A stretch of DNA of 64,000 nucleotides from Stentor roeselii (taxonomy: Eukaryota > Ciliophora > Heterotrichea > Heterotrichida > Stentoridae). The stretch spans positions 1 to 64,000 of the forward strand of contig RSEH01000263.1 of assembly GCA_006503475.1 (NCBI GenBank), read 5' to 3'. Under the pieces are notes generated by a model. That model was not told where the DNA came from and did not search any database. It worked only from the letters and a program-made list of their open reading frames with translations. Shown one piece after another: positions 42,475 to 50,829 of the stretch. The stretch's first letter is position 1. Every line of letters begins with the position of its first letter. A program made the translations under genes and the position numbers.

Positions 42475-43530
42475 TCACCTCCTCCTCTTCACAAAAGTAC
42501 TTTCCATGCCACCAAAGTGCGCAGCACTATCAAAATGATACCCAACAAAATAATTCTGAATAAACTCCAAATCCACAGCGCCTTCATCCACTTCCTGCCA
42601 TTCCTGTCCAATCCTGGGATCAACAGCATCTTCAAACAGAAACTTACAAGGCGATTCAAATTTCTTTTCCAAAATTTTTTTCCATTCCACATCAGAAAGC
42701 CAAGAATGATTTTTAATCTCTTGAGGACCATTCGACCCAAGTCGTTCTTTAGGGTTCCTTTGAAGTAGTTTATTGATAAAATCAGCAGCTTCAAGTGACC
42801 ACCCAAGAGGAACATCTGATTTTTTAAGCTGAACCTGGCGAACAAGGATCTGGTCTCTGATTTCTTTGCGAGACCTGCCGACGTAGGGCCTTCTGCCGAC
42901 CATGCATTCAAAGGCGATGACGCCGAGTGCGAAGTAGTCAGTTTCAATGCCGTGGTTTTTTCTGAGCATGACTTCAGGACTCATGTATCCAGGAGTGCCA
43001 GAGCTATCGTTGGAGTTGTCACTTCTCAGTTGGTGCGCAATGCCGAAGTCAGTGATTCTTAGATAGCCTTTATTGTCGAAGACTAGATTTTCAGGTTTTA
43101 TGTCACGATGGATCACGCAGTTTATGTGAAGGTACTCGAGACCCATCAGGATGCAACAAATGATGAACTTCGTTTGTGCCTCGGTGAAAATGCGAGATTT
43201 GCTCAGGTGGAAACGAAGATCGCCTCCTGGAACAAGGTCCATCACAAGGTAGAGGCTTAGGTAGTCTTGAAAGGCGTATTGCATGTTGATTATGAACGGG
43301 TGTTTCAACATTGATAATAAAGTTCGCTCGTTAAGTACTGAAGAGACACTGTTTTTCTTGACTATTCGGATTTTCTGCATTTCTTTTATTGCGAAAATTC
43401 GACTTGAACGCTTGTGGAGTCCTCGCCAGACTTTGCCGAAACCTCCTCGGCCAATTACTTTTTCTAGAGAAAAGTCCTTTAGAGAGATAGAAGTTGAGTT
43501 TGAATCTGTTTTTAACTCGGAATTTCCCAT
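42475..43530 (-). CDS. Myristoylated AGC-type protein kinase (YANK/STK32-like)
   Basis: 351 residues. N-terminus MGNSELKTDS is a good N-myristoylation signal. The kinase domain (20-280) has GRGGFGKVW, AIKEMQK, a HRDIKPEN catalytic loop, DFGIAHQL and the activation segment SSGTPGYMSPEVM. Kinase motif set is complete. The GTPGYMSPEV and HPFIINMQYAFQD stretches resemble the STK32/YANK branch of AGC kinases. After the kinase lobe comes an AGC-like tail (WSDVEWKK region, then FVGYHFDSA), without a clear FxxF hydrophobic motif. Probably membrane-attached; substrate unknown. Confidence 0.85.
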   Translation of the reverse strand: MGNSELKTDSNSTSISLKDFSLEKVIGRGGFGKVWRGLHKRSSRIFAIKEMQKIRIVKKNSVSSVLNERTLLSMLKHPFIINMQYAFQDYLSLYLVMDLVPGGDLRFHLSKSRIFTEAQTKFIICCILMGLEYLHINCVIHRDIKPENLVFDNKGYLRITDFGIAHQLRSDNSNDSSGTPGYMSPEVMLRKNHGIETDYFALGVIAFECMVGRRPYVGRSRKEIRDQILVRQVQLKKSDVPLGWSLEAADFINKLLQRNPKERLGSNGPQEIKNHSWLSDVEWKKILEKKFESPCKFLFEDAVDPRIGQEWQEVDEGAVDLEFIQNYFVGYHFDSAAHFGGMESTFVKRRR

Positions 43531-43587
43531 TTATTTAGAAAATGAATTGAAGATCGTGGTTTGGATTGATGGTAAATGAAGGATTAT

Positions 43588-44340
43588 CTAAGGCCTTGGA
43601 AATATTGTTGGCTCCGAACCGTTGAAACCGGCAAAGTTGCCGGACATTGCTTGTTCCAACTCTTCGAATGCGCTTCTTTGCATCATTTGGGAGTTTTGGA
43701 GTCTTTGGATTAGCTCGAGCTCTTCTTGCTCCATTCTGGCAATTTCGCTGTCTTTTTGTTGCTTTTTTGAGTTTTCTTCAGCGGTTTTTCTTTCGAGCTC
43801 GGCTCGCACTCGAGCTTTTCGGTCTTCTTCTTGATGACGTTTTTTCATTTCGGCTTGGCGATGCTCGGTTTTGACTTTTTGGGTTCGAGAAGTTTTTTCT
43901 AGTAACTGTAAATTTTTGTTTTGTTCAATGAGACTTTCGTTTTCGCTACGATCTGCTTTTATTTTTCTTACTTCTTCTTTGAGCCTATTGACAAGTTCAT
44001 CTCTAGAATTTATCCTGATTTGCTTAGATTTTTCCCTATTCATCTTACAAATCTCTATTTTCACTCTTTCTTCTTCTTCTTTTTTCAATTTTTCCTGTTC
44101 TTTAATCCTAAGCTCTTCAATCATTTGAGCTTTTCTCTGCATGATTTCGCGTGCTTTGTTCCTTGTTTCTTCGATTTTTTTCAAAGATTTTAGCTCTTCT
44201 TGCTTAAGTAGTGCGATTCGATTGGCCAAGAGTTGAGCGTCTTCTTCTGCTTGTTTTCTCTGAGTTTTGGCTTCTACGAATTTGTTATGATCGTCAAGAA
44301 TTTCTTCTTCGTATGTTTTTTCTGTTATGTTTGTCGACAT
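43588..44340 (-). CDS. Long charged coiled-coil protein
   Basis: 250 residues. Almost all of residues 10-225 is one continuous charged helix (Glu, Lys and Arg heptads such as KKEEEERVKIEICKMNREKS, RAELERKTAEENSKKQQKDS), with short end pieces; the C-terminus FAGFNGSEPTIFPRP is Pro/Gly-rich. No family motif. Proteins of this kind in ciliates are often axonemal, basal-body or cortical, which is only a guess. It lies on the minus strand between the AGC kinase (57-bp spacer) and the FAM13-like gene (71 bp). Confidence 0.7.
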   Translation of the reverse strand: MSTNITEKTYEEEILDDHNKFVEAKTQRKQAEEDAQLLANRIALLKQEELKSLKKIEETRNKAREIMQRKAQMIEELRIKEQEKLKKEEEERVKIEICKMNREKSKQIRINSRDELVNRLKEEVRKIKADRSENESLIEQNKNLQLLEKTSRTQKVKTEHRQAEMKKRHQEEDRKARVRAELERKTAEENSKKQQKDSEIARMEQEELELIQRLQNSQMMQRSAFEELEQAMSGNFAGFNGSEPTIFPRP

Positions 44341-44411
44341 TTATAAATACTAAATATTATGAGAGGGTTAAGAGATTAAAACTACTGACTTGCTAGTGAA
44401 ATCTATTAATA

Positions 44412-45038
44412 TTAAGAACTCTCTAGCTTGGAAAGCTCAGCTTTCACTTCTTTGTACCGTTTGTACTCGTTTTCAACAGGAGCTATATCTCTGTGATACC
44501 TTATCCGTCTATGATTAGTTTGTGAAAATTCCATTTGAAAGTTATGTAAAATGGCCTTCAGTTCACTTCTTTCCTTTTTCAACTCCTCAATCCTCTTAAC
44601 AGTTTCTTCCCTAGTCATTCTTTTAGGCTGAGGTTTTTCATTGGCTCTTTTAGTAAGCGAAATTTTCAGTTTTTTGTAATAAACATACAAAGGTCTCATC
44701 GGTTCTTTTTCCTCTCTCCTAGGAACCCTTCCAAAGAGGTTTTTGAAGTTATTATCATAGTTCTTTAATTCATTCTTAACCTTTTTCTTCTCCGTGACCA
44801 AGTCCTCATAACTTTTGCTTCCAAGATCCCTTCCATTAGTAGCCATATAGTCCAACTTGAGTTTCCTAAGCGACTGTTCAAGTTTCTGCTTTCCTTCCAC
44901 TTTGACCCAATCACTGCTATTAGGAGGTGGAAGACTAGTAAGACTCGCCCTCATGGTTTCCTGAATTTCTTTGAACTTTCCTCTGAAGAGCGAAGAAACA
45001 GTGCCGGTGAGGATATCATTCAGGATTTCGTATTCCAT
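44412..45038 (-). CDS. FAM13-like helical-repeat protein
   Basis: 208 residues from the first ATG (45038); the open frame goes further up but contains no ATG. Two related helix-turn blocks are visible: KKKVKNELKNYDNNFKNLFG with RVPRREEKEPMRPLYVYYKK, and ELKAILHNFQMEFSQTNHRR with IRYHRDIAPVENEYKRYKEV. These match the repeated C-terminal domain of FAM13A/B (pattern F...GR.P...E..P....Y..YK.LK). That domain alone has no known enzymatic role. No RhoGAP domain is present here. It follows the membrane protein gene at a 34-bp spacer on the same strand. Confidence 0.75.
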   Translation of the reverse strand: MEYEILNDILTGTVSSLFRGKFKEIQETMRASLTSLPPPNSSDWVKVEGKQKLEQSLRKLKLDYMATNGRDLGSKSYEDLVTEKKKVKNELKNYDNNFKNLFGRVPRREEKEPMRPLYVYYKKLKISLTKRANEKPQPKRMTREETVKRIEELKKERSELKAILHNFQMEFSQTNHRRIRYHRDIAPVENEYKRYKEVKAELSKLESS

Positions 45039-45072
45039 TTTTACAGCCGTATGATGCAAGACCTTATCTAGA

Positions 45073-45765
45073 CTACTTATCAATGTAGTTCACTCCCAGT
45101 CGCTCTTCTTGAACCAGGTATCTCTTCTTTTCTTCTTCAGTGACCCCGCCGAAATAAACTACCCGGTTTCCGAAGTCTCCATGAGAATACGGCCTGACTA
45201 TTCCTTGGAACCCCAAATACGATAGTCCTAAGATACCTCCTCCAATCAGCCCATTAGTCCAACTGCCGACAGGTCCGAAGAACATACAAAGCAACATTCC
45301 GTCAAGTGCTCCTAAAACTCCATACTTAACAGCAATATTGCAGCAAAAAGCTCGGTCAAAGGCTTCTGAGAGAAAAGTGCCTCCTGCTCCAGCGAAAGCT
45401 CCGACAAAGGCGAAGTAAGGAGCGATGGTGCCTAGTAAAAATTTAGCATTGTCGACTGGGAAGATGTCATTTGAACTGAGTCGGTTGAATACCTTGCGGG
45501 ATATGTAAGGAGACATGCGAAGAGCAGGCAACATGGTAAGGCCCAAGAAGGTTACAGCCAAAGCGCCGACAACTGCGCGATAACTTAAGAAAAAGAACTC
45601 GTTCTTTGAGGTCTTCCAGCTTTGAAGGAAATTGTTGAGTTTCATGAGTTCGTCTTCTTCATGTTCACTTGGCTTGAGTGACAACATACGGTTGTCATGG
45701 AATTGAACCCGGTCTTCACTTAGTCTGAAGTTTGAAGGGTGTAAGCCTACCAATATATTTCCCAT
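45073..45765 (-). CDS. Gly-rich membrane protein with possible myristoyl N-terminus
   Basis: 230 residues. It starts MGNILVGLHP; the Gly-Asn start could be myristoylated, although position 6 (Val) is not ideal. Three or four hydrophobic, glycine-rich segments lie at about 60-85, 115-140 and 150-185 (YFAFVGAFAGAGGTFLSEAF, GALDGMLLCMFFGPVGSW, GLIGGGILGLSYLGFQG). The small-residue packing vaguely resembles Tim17/22-type proteins; I cannot confirm it. The start lies only 6 nt after the stop of PKG on the same strand, so its 5' leader must overlap PKG coding sequence. Function unknown. Confidence 0.72.
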   Translation of the reverse strand: MGNILVGLHPSNFRLSEDRVQFHDNRMLSLKPSEHEEDELMKLNNFLQSWKTSKNEFFFLSYRAVVGALAVTFLGLTMLPALRMSPYISRKVFNRLSSNDIFPVDNAKFLLGTIAPYFAFVGAFAGAGGTFLSEAFDRAFCCNIAVKYGVLGALDGMLLCMFFGPVGSWTNGLIGGGILGLSYLGFQGIVRPYSHGDFGNRVVYFGGVTEEEKKRYLVQEERLGVNYIDK

Positions 45766-45771
45766 TTATAC

Positions 45772-48396
45772 CTAAAAATCTTGGTCCCAGTTCGGAGGAA
45801 CGTTTTTTGGACGTCTTTTGCTTGGGTCGTGAAAATCGTCCATTATTTCTTCTTTGGCGATCTCGTCTTCTACTAATGATCCTTTTGAAAGGGAAGACTC
45901 GATTAAAGATGTGTAGTCCTGGTATCTTGGAATGAATGGAGCTCGGATTTGCTTGTTTATTAGTGAGTCCCAATTTACTGATGCTAGCCATGGATGAGTT
46001 TTTAAGTTTTCGAAACTTCCGTTGTTCCTCACAACAGGATTTTTGCTGAGGAGTTGCTCGATAAGTGGACGAGACTGCAACTTCAAGTCGATAAAACCAG
46101 GATAAGTGAGTTTTCGTTCAAGGACCTTCTGGTAAATAACATAAGGGTCATCCTCATCATCTCCAAAAGGGACCCTGCAACAAACAAATTCATAAAGCAT
46201 GACCCCAAGACTCCAAAAATCAACAGCCAAGCTGTACCCTTTACCAGTGATGACTTCAGGAGCCATATAATGAGGAGTCCCAACAATAGTGAAAGTCCTG
46301 CCGGTTAAAATTTTCGAAATTCCAAAGTCTATCAGTTTAGGGTACCCGTCTTCGTCAATGATGACATTTTCTGGTTTTAAGTCACGGTAGACTATTTCTC
46401 TTTCATGGACGTATTCAAGGATGAGTATCAGACAAGCTGTGTAAAACTTCGCATCACTGTCTGAAATCACGTTTAACTCACGGAGAACGTCGAATAAGTC
46501 CATGCCTCTCACGTACTCGGTCAGGAAGTAAACGCGATTATCGTCTTTGAAGGTCTTGACGAGCTTTAAGATGAAGACGTGGTCGAGGGTTAGAAGAATT
46601 TTTCGCTCGAGGATCAGGTTTTCTTGGATTTCGTATCTTTCGATTTTTCGACGTGAAACCGATTTTAATGCGTAAAGACGACGCTTTTGCTTGTCTACCA
46701 CGAGGAATACGTTGCCGAACATACCTTTGCCTAATACTTTGACTACTACCAGGTTTTTTAAGGAGATTGCGTCGTCTTGTAGCTCTATTCGCTTTATTAG
46801 AAGGTTTCTTATGCTTTCTTCGAGATAGGAAAAGAAATCAGCTTTGTTTAACTGCCAGCAGTAGACTTCACCATTAGCGATTACTGATGCTGTTCTTCGG
46901 TCGTTGTATAAAACACTTCTTTCACCGAAGTAGTCATTTTTGGTCACTGTCCTCAAAGTAACTCCATCCTGCACAATATCTACTTTCCCCGATTTAATAA
47001 TAAAAAAAGCCTCTCCAGGAGTATTTTGATGAATCACAACTTCCTGATCATTATAATGATTCTGTTTCAAGCATGCAGTCAAAGCAATAAACTTATCATA
47101 AGGCAAAGCCCTTAAAAGCTGAATATTTCTGAGTAAATTAAGAGCTTCCGGACTAAGCAAAGAGTGAGAAACAGCTCCTTCCATGCAAGCCAAAAATTCA
47201 TTTTTTGAAACTTCCGCCACATGAGTTTCTCCATCAGCAATAAACTTTTCTCCATAAGTATCCTGCCTCACCATGAGAATCTCAGCATCTCCAATAACAT
47301 CAAAAACATGAAAACATCGACTTGCACTTCTGACCGTTCCATTCAAGACAATTTTCAAAACAGACCCAACAACAGTATCAGCATCAATAACAACTTGTGC
47401 ATTTTCATAAGTGACAACATTCATTCTCTTAATAACCTTATTCATCTGGCGCTTGTTGAGGTGTTTAAGGTTGTCACTTTTCTCAAAAGCGATGATTTTC
47501 GTGTTTTGATAGATGATCTGTTGCAGCTTGTCGCCTAAAGCCGCAGTTAACTTGTTCCTGCTGATCGCGACACACTTGACATCAGTGGCAGCAGTGACAG
47601 TGGCAGTTCTGACAGTATTATAAAAAAGTGCCTGTTCTCCGAAAAACTCTCCTTTTTCCATAACCCTGATGACTTTTCCTTTCTGACTACAAGAGACCCT
47701 TCCATCTTTGATGATGTAAAACAAGTCGCCAGGGTCTCCTTCATTCACAATCACGTCATTGGTCCTAAACTTCAAAGTACTTAAAGACCCTACAAGTGAG
47801 TCTCTCTGGGTATGAGTGAGAACAGTGAAGAGAGGAACATTGTCGATAAAAGCTTTATTTTCCTTGTAATTCAAAGCGTTTACCGACTCGACAGCTGAGC
47901 GGAAAGTCTTCCTGTCAAGTCCCCACATCAGGACTTTTTCCATTGTGTAGACCGAGGCGGACCTGGGCGAATCATGCAACAAGGCAAGTTCCCCGAAACT
48001 ATCCCCGACACCCAAGACATTCACTCGTTTTTCCCCTACAAGCACCTCGAGTTTTCCCAACGCGACAACAAAAAAAGTACTTCCAGGAGTGCCTTGTTCG
48101 AAGACTGTTTCCTTCGGGTTCATCGAGTAAAGTCTCATGTGCGAAATGACCATCACCCTGTTTTCTGCTGAAAGACTTGTGAATATAAAATGCTTGTTCA
48201 AAGCGTTCGTGATTATCTCCACATCTCGCGTCGTTTTCAAACGGTCGACTATCATCGCGGTTATCGCATCTGCTGCAATTCGACTTCCACGGCGAGGGTC
48301 AAGAACAGGCGCTTTCATTTTTTGCTCTTTGCGGCCTAGGGTTCTGATTTTTTTCTCTTCAGGAAAGACGTTTATCTTTGGAAGTCTTTTTTCCAT
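45772..48396 (-). CDS. cGMP-dependent protein kinase with four cNMP-binding domains (PKG)
   Basis: 874 residues. Cyclic-nucleotide domains: A (about 70-180, FGELALLHDSPRSASV), B (about 190-290, FGEQALFYNTVRTATV), C (about 310-420, no FGE..L...RTA cassette, so degenerate) and D (about 430-545, FGERSVLYNDRRTASV). The AGC kinase domain (about 550-815) has GKGMFGNVF, ALK, YRDLKPEN, DFG and the activation loop RTFTIVGTPHYMAPE, then the C-tail ending PPNWDQDF. Four domains with the third dead is the layout of apicomplexan PKG. The gatekeeper in VYFLTEYV appears to be Thr. It should respond to cGMP made by cyclases such as the one at 53670. Neighbour at 45765 follows after 6 nt. Confidence 0.93.
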   Translation of the reverse strand: MEKRLPKINVFPEEKKIRTLGRKEQKMKAPVLDPRRGSRIAADAITAMIVDRLKTTRDVEIITNALNKHFIFTSLSAENRVMVISHMRLYSMNPKETVFEQGTPGSTFFVVALGKLEVLVGEKRVNVLGVGDSFGELALLHDSPRSASVYTMEKVLMWGLDRKTFRSAVESVNALNYKENKAFIDNVPLFTVLTHTQRDSLVGSLSTLKFRTNDVIVNEGDPGDLFYIIKDGRVSCSQKGKVIRVMEKGEFFGEQALFYNTVRTATVTAATDVKCVAISRNKLTAALGDKLQQIIYQNTKIIAFEKSDNLKHLNKRQMNKVIKRMNVVTYENAQVVIDADTVVGSVLKIVLNGTVRSASRCFHVFDVIGDAEILMVRQDTYGEKFIADGETHVAEVSKNEFLACMEGAVSHSLLSPEALNLLRNIQLLRALPYDKFIALTACLKQNHYNDQEVVIHQNTPGEAFFIIKSGKVDIVQDGVTLRTVTKNDYFGERSVLYNDRRTASVIANGEVYCWQLNKADFFSYLEESIRNLLIKRIELQDDAISLKNLVVVKVLGKGMFGNVFLVVDKQKRRLYALKSVSRRKIERYEIQENLILERKILLTLDHVFILKLVKTFKDDNRVYFLTEYVRGMDLFDVLRELNVISDSDAKFYTACLILILEYVHEREIVYRDLKPENVIIDEDGYPKLIDFGISKILTGRTFTIVGTPHYMAPEVITGKGYSLAVDFWSLGVMLYEFVCCRVPFGDDEDDPYVIYQKVLERKLTYPGFIDLKLQSRPLIEQLLSKNPVVRNNGSFENLKTHPWLASVNWDSLINKQIRAPFIPRYQDYTSLIESSLSKGSLVEDEIAKEEIMDDFHDPSKRRPKNVPPNWDQDF

Positions 48397-48549
48397 TTAT
48401 GGATGACGGCGAAAAAGTCTAAAAACATTAAAAAATCTCAAAAAGAAAGGAAAAAGGCCTTAAAAATACAAGAATTCACAGAAATTTCAATAAAAACTTG
48501 TAAAATATTTTAGCCCATTATGCCTAATCTCGTCCATAATTTGGTATAA

Positions 48550-48984
48550 ATGCAACCTCATCAGGACTGGAACAAAATCACCTTCACGGGACCGACCGGA
48601 AAACAGAAGAAAGGCGAGCAGGCTGTTCAAGACGCTCATCGACGAGGCATGGACGTGGAGACTATCCGAAGGGCGGGCGGGACCAACTCGAACAGGGCGC
48701 CAGCAGTGAATATGAGGAAATTAGCTGAAGAAGATGACGTTGTGCCTGTCGCTGAACTTCCTCATGAGTTCAGGATGGCCATGCAAAAAGCCAGAGTCGC
48801 TGCAAGTCTCAGCCAAGCTGACCTGGCCAAAAGAATCAATGAAAAACAAAGTGTCGTCAATGACTATGAAAATGGAAGGGCTGTGCCTAACCCACAGGTT
48901 ATTGTCAAAATTGAAAGGGCTCTCAATTGTCGACTTCCGAGACCACCTAAAGAGAAAAAATTGAAGGAGCAGAATGATCATTAA
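48550..48984 (+). CDS. MBF1: Multiprotein-bridging factor 1 (MBF1)
   Basis: 144 residues, the usual length. The N-terminal MBF1 domain has QDWNKITFTG and the conserved NSNRAPAVNMRKLAEEDD block. The C-terminal HTH_3 (cro-like) domain reads FRMAMQKARVAASLSQADLA, KRINEKQSVVNDYENGRAVP and PNPQVIVKIERAL. MBF1 bridges TBP to basic-zipper activators and also supports translation fidelity at collided ribosomes. Divergent from PKG with 153 bp between starts. Confidence 0.96.
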   Translation: MQPHQDWNKITFTGPTGKQKKGEQAVQDAHRRGMDVETIRRAGGTNSNRAPAVNMRKLAEEDDVVPVAELPHEFRMAMQKARVAASLSQADLAKRINEKQSVVNDYENGRAVPNPQVIVKIERALNCRLPRPPKEKKLKEQNDH

Positions 48985-49100
48985 CTTAATAGCTTATTAG
49001 GTTTGGCTAGTTTTAATTTAGGTGATCTGAAGATTATAAGGATTGGCTTATGGTGGTTTTTAATAATAGTATCTGGGTAGATGGTCTTTTTTATATTATA

Positions 49101-49937
49101 ATGTCGATACTCAAAAAACTGTCTTCTCATCAACAAGTCATCGATTTTCATATAAAAGTTCACAAATTGTCTTCTCCTTTTTCAACTCCAGTTTCTGTTA
49201 AAGTCTCCTGGAAACGACGTAAAATTCAAGTAGGAAAAAAAACAACTGAGACTAGTTTCAAAGCTAAAACTTCTGAAATCATTGAAATCGACGAGATTCT
49301 TACAATGGTCAATACAATTTATCAAAAAACAACTGGATTCCTTCCGAAACTTGCGGAGTTGAAGGTGATTCAATCACAAGCCTCTAAAGAACTGGGAAAA
49401 GTGATTCTAAATTTAAGTGATTTCATTGAAAAACCTGCAAATCAGCTCGAATTTCAACTTGAAAACTGCCCAAATGCTTTTTTAATACTTTCAATATCGA
49501 CTCACATCTCTTCTCTGAGTCAAAAGCCTGACAAAGAAGTCACTGTTGAAGCTTTAAATAAACAACTAGCAGATTCTCAAGAAAAACTGAAAAATTTGCA
49601 GCAAAACTTTGAATTCGTTTTGAATGAAAAAGAAAAAATCTTGCAAGACTTGGAAAAACTTAAGTCAGAGCTTTCAGTCATTCAACAACGAGAGATGATT
49701 GGAAATCATTTCACTGTCATTGATGAAAAGTAATGGAAAAATAGCGAGTTTCTGAAAAAAACCATCCTTGAACTGAAAAATGAACTGAACGAGCTTAATG
49801 ATCATGAAAAAAACATGAAAGTTTCTTGTGAGATGTTTGAAAAAGACTTGAAAAACTTCGAAAATGTCAAATTTGTGGAGAGAAAAAGTTCAACAGTGCT
49901 TAATGAAGTTATTTTAAAGCTGTTTTCCGACGATTAA
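49101..49937 (+). CDS. NT-C2 domain coiled-coil protein, one 15-nt intron
   Basis: 273 residues after removal of intron 49730-49744 (phase 2). The start is ATG 49101 (context TATATTATAATG, the usual one here); an earlier in-frame ATG at 49050 would add 17 residues from AT-rich, noncoding-looking sequence. Residues about 10-145 resemble the NT-C2 domain: IDFHIKVHKLSSPFSTPVSV, VSWKRRKIQVGKKTT, then GKVILNLSDF and FLILSIST. The rest is a coiled coil (LADSQEKLKNLQQNFEF and later LKKTILELKNELNEL), ending FSDD. NT-C2 proteins link membranes to cytoskeleton (EHBP1, EEIG1 types); the partner is unknown. Confidence 0.8.
49730..49744 (+). other. 15-nt intron
   Basis: GTAATGGAAAAATAG in the NT-C2 gene (phase 2). 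Splicing joins GAT GAA AA to C GAG TTT CTG and continues a coiled coil; retention gives TAA. Confidence 0.85.
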
Positions 49938-49986
49938 ATGGAATATGGCTTAATATTATTGAACATGAGTTTAAGTCTATTAAATA

Positions 49987-50586
49987 TTAAATACTTTCAT
50001 AAAAAAGATCAGGATTCTTGAGCAAAGAAACAAATTCTTTTTTTATTTCAGGATATTTCGGCTTCACAAAATCCGGGAAATCATTCAGAAAGTCTAAAAA
50101 ATCTTGGGTGAACTGGTCAGGACGAGCTTTTTCCATCTTCAGTAAAATTTCTTGTTTTTTTTGCAGAGCTTTTTTAGATGTTTCTAGCTTTTCCAAATAA
50201 CAAGCGACAGTCTGCTGTTCAGTCAAAAACTGTTTTTTTATTGTTTCCTTGGCATTCAAAAGTCGTTCTTTTAGTAATTTTTGGACTTTTTCGTATTCTT
50301 CTTCGACTTTTGACTGAGCGAGTTTCTGGTTTTCTTTAGTTTTTTCGAAGAGACCTCTACTTTTTTCTTGCAATTTGGAGATTTTACTTAAGTTTTTGTT
50401 GATTGAAAGGTTCATTGTATCTAGTTTAAATTTTTCGTTGAGTTGAGGGCAGGTGACCAGGTCTCGGATGAAGTGATTTCGGTGATAAACTGCGCAGTCT
50501 GCGCAAAAGTAGCATGAACAAGGCTGAAAACAAAAAAACTTGGAAGATTTCAAGTGAATCGCGCATAGTGAAAACTGTCCTGCCAT
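49987..50586 (-). CDS. B-box-like zinc finger with coiled coil
   Basis: 199 residues. Residues about 8-45 carry Cys/His in B-box-like spacing: C.IH....FFCF..C.CYFCADC..YH..H, suggesting one or two zinc sites. A coiled coil of about 120 residues follows (KISKLQEKSRGLFEKTKENQ, YEKVQKLLKERLLNAKETIK). The C-terminal 50 are acidic and hydrophobic (DFLDFLNDFPDFVKPKYPEI). There is no RING or B30.2 domain, so it is TRIM-like only in layout. Probably oligomeric; partner unknown. It converges with the NT-C2 gene, with a 49-nt spacer. Confidence 0.75.
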   Translation of the reverse strand: MAGQFSLCAIHLKSSKFFCFQPCSCYFCADCAVYHRNHFIRDLVTCPQLNEKFKLDTMNLSINKNLSKISKLQEKSRGLFEKTKENQKLAQSKVEEEYEKVQKLLKERLLNAKETIKKQFLTEQQTVACYLEKLETSKKALQKKQEILLKMEKARPDQFTQDFLDFLNDFPDFVKPKYPEIKKEFVSLLKNPDLFYESI

Positions 50587-50829
50587 TATAAGGGGGTCAG
50601 GGCATTATTAATTAATTGATGAGGGTGGTAATTATAGATGACTATTTATTATAATCCTATTGCTATAATGACGAATCTTTATTAAAAATTCAAGGATATA
50701 TTGAAGAAATCATGATTTCCTAAAACATATCTTTTATAATATATTGATTGAACTATTTTACTTTAAAAATTTAATGATTTTTGAATAAATCATCATATCT
50801 TACTCAAATTAACATAAACAACGAATTAA

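Noticed and set aside
45763-45774. PKG and the following membrane protein as one fused gene
   Set aside because: PKG ends with a typical kinase C-tail (PPNWDQDF) and the next frame has its own ATG; no 15-nt GTAA..AG sequence spans the 6-nt gap.
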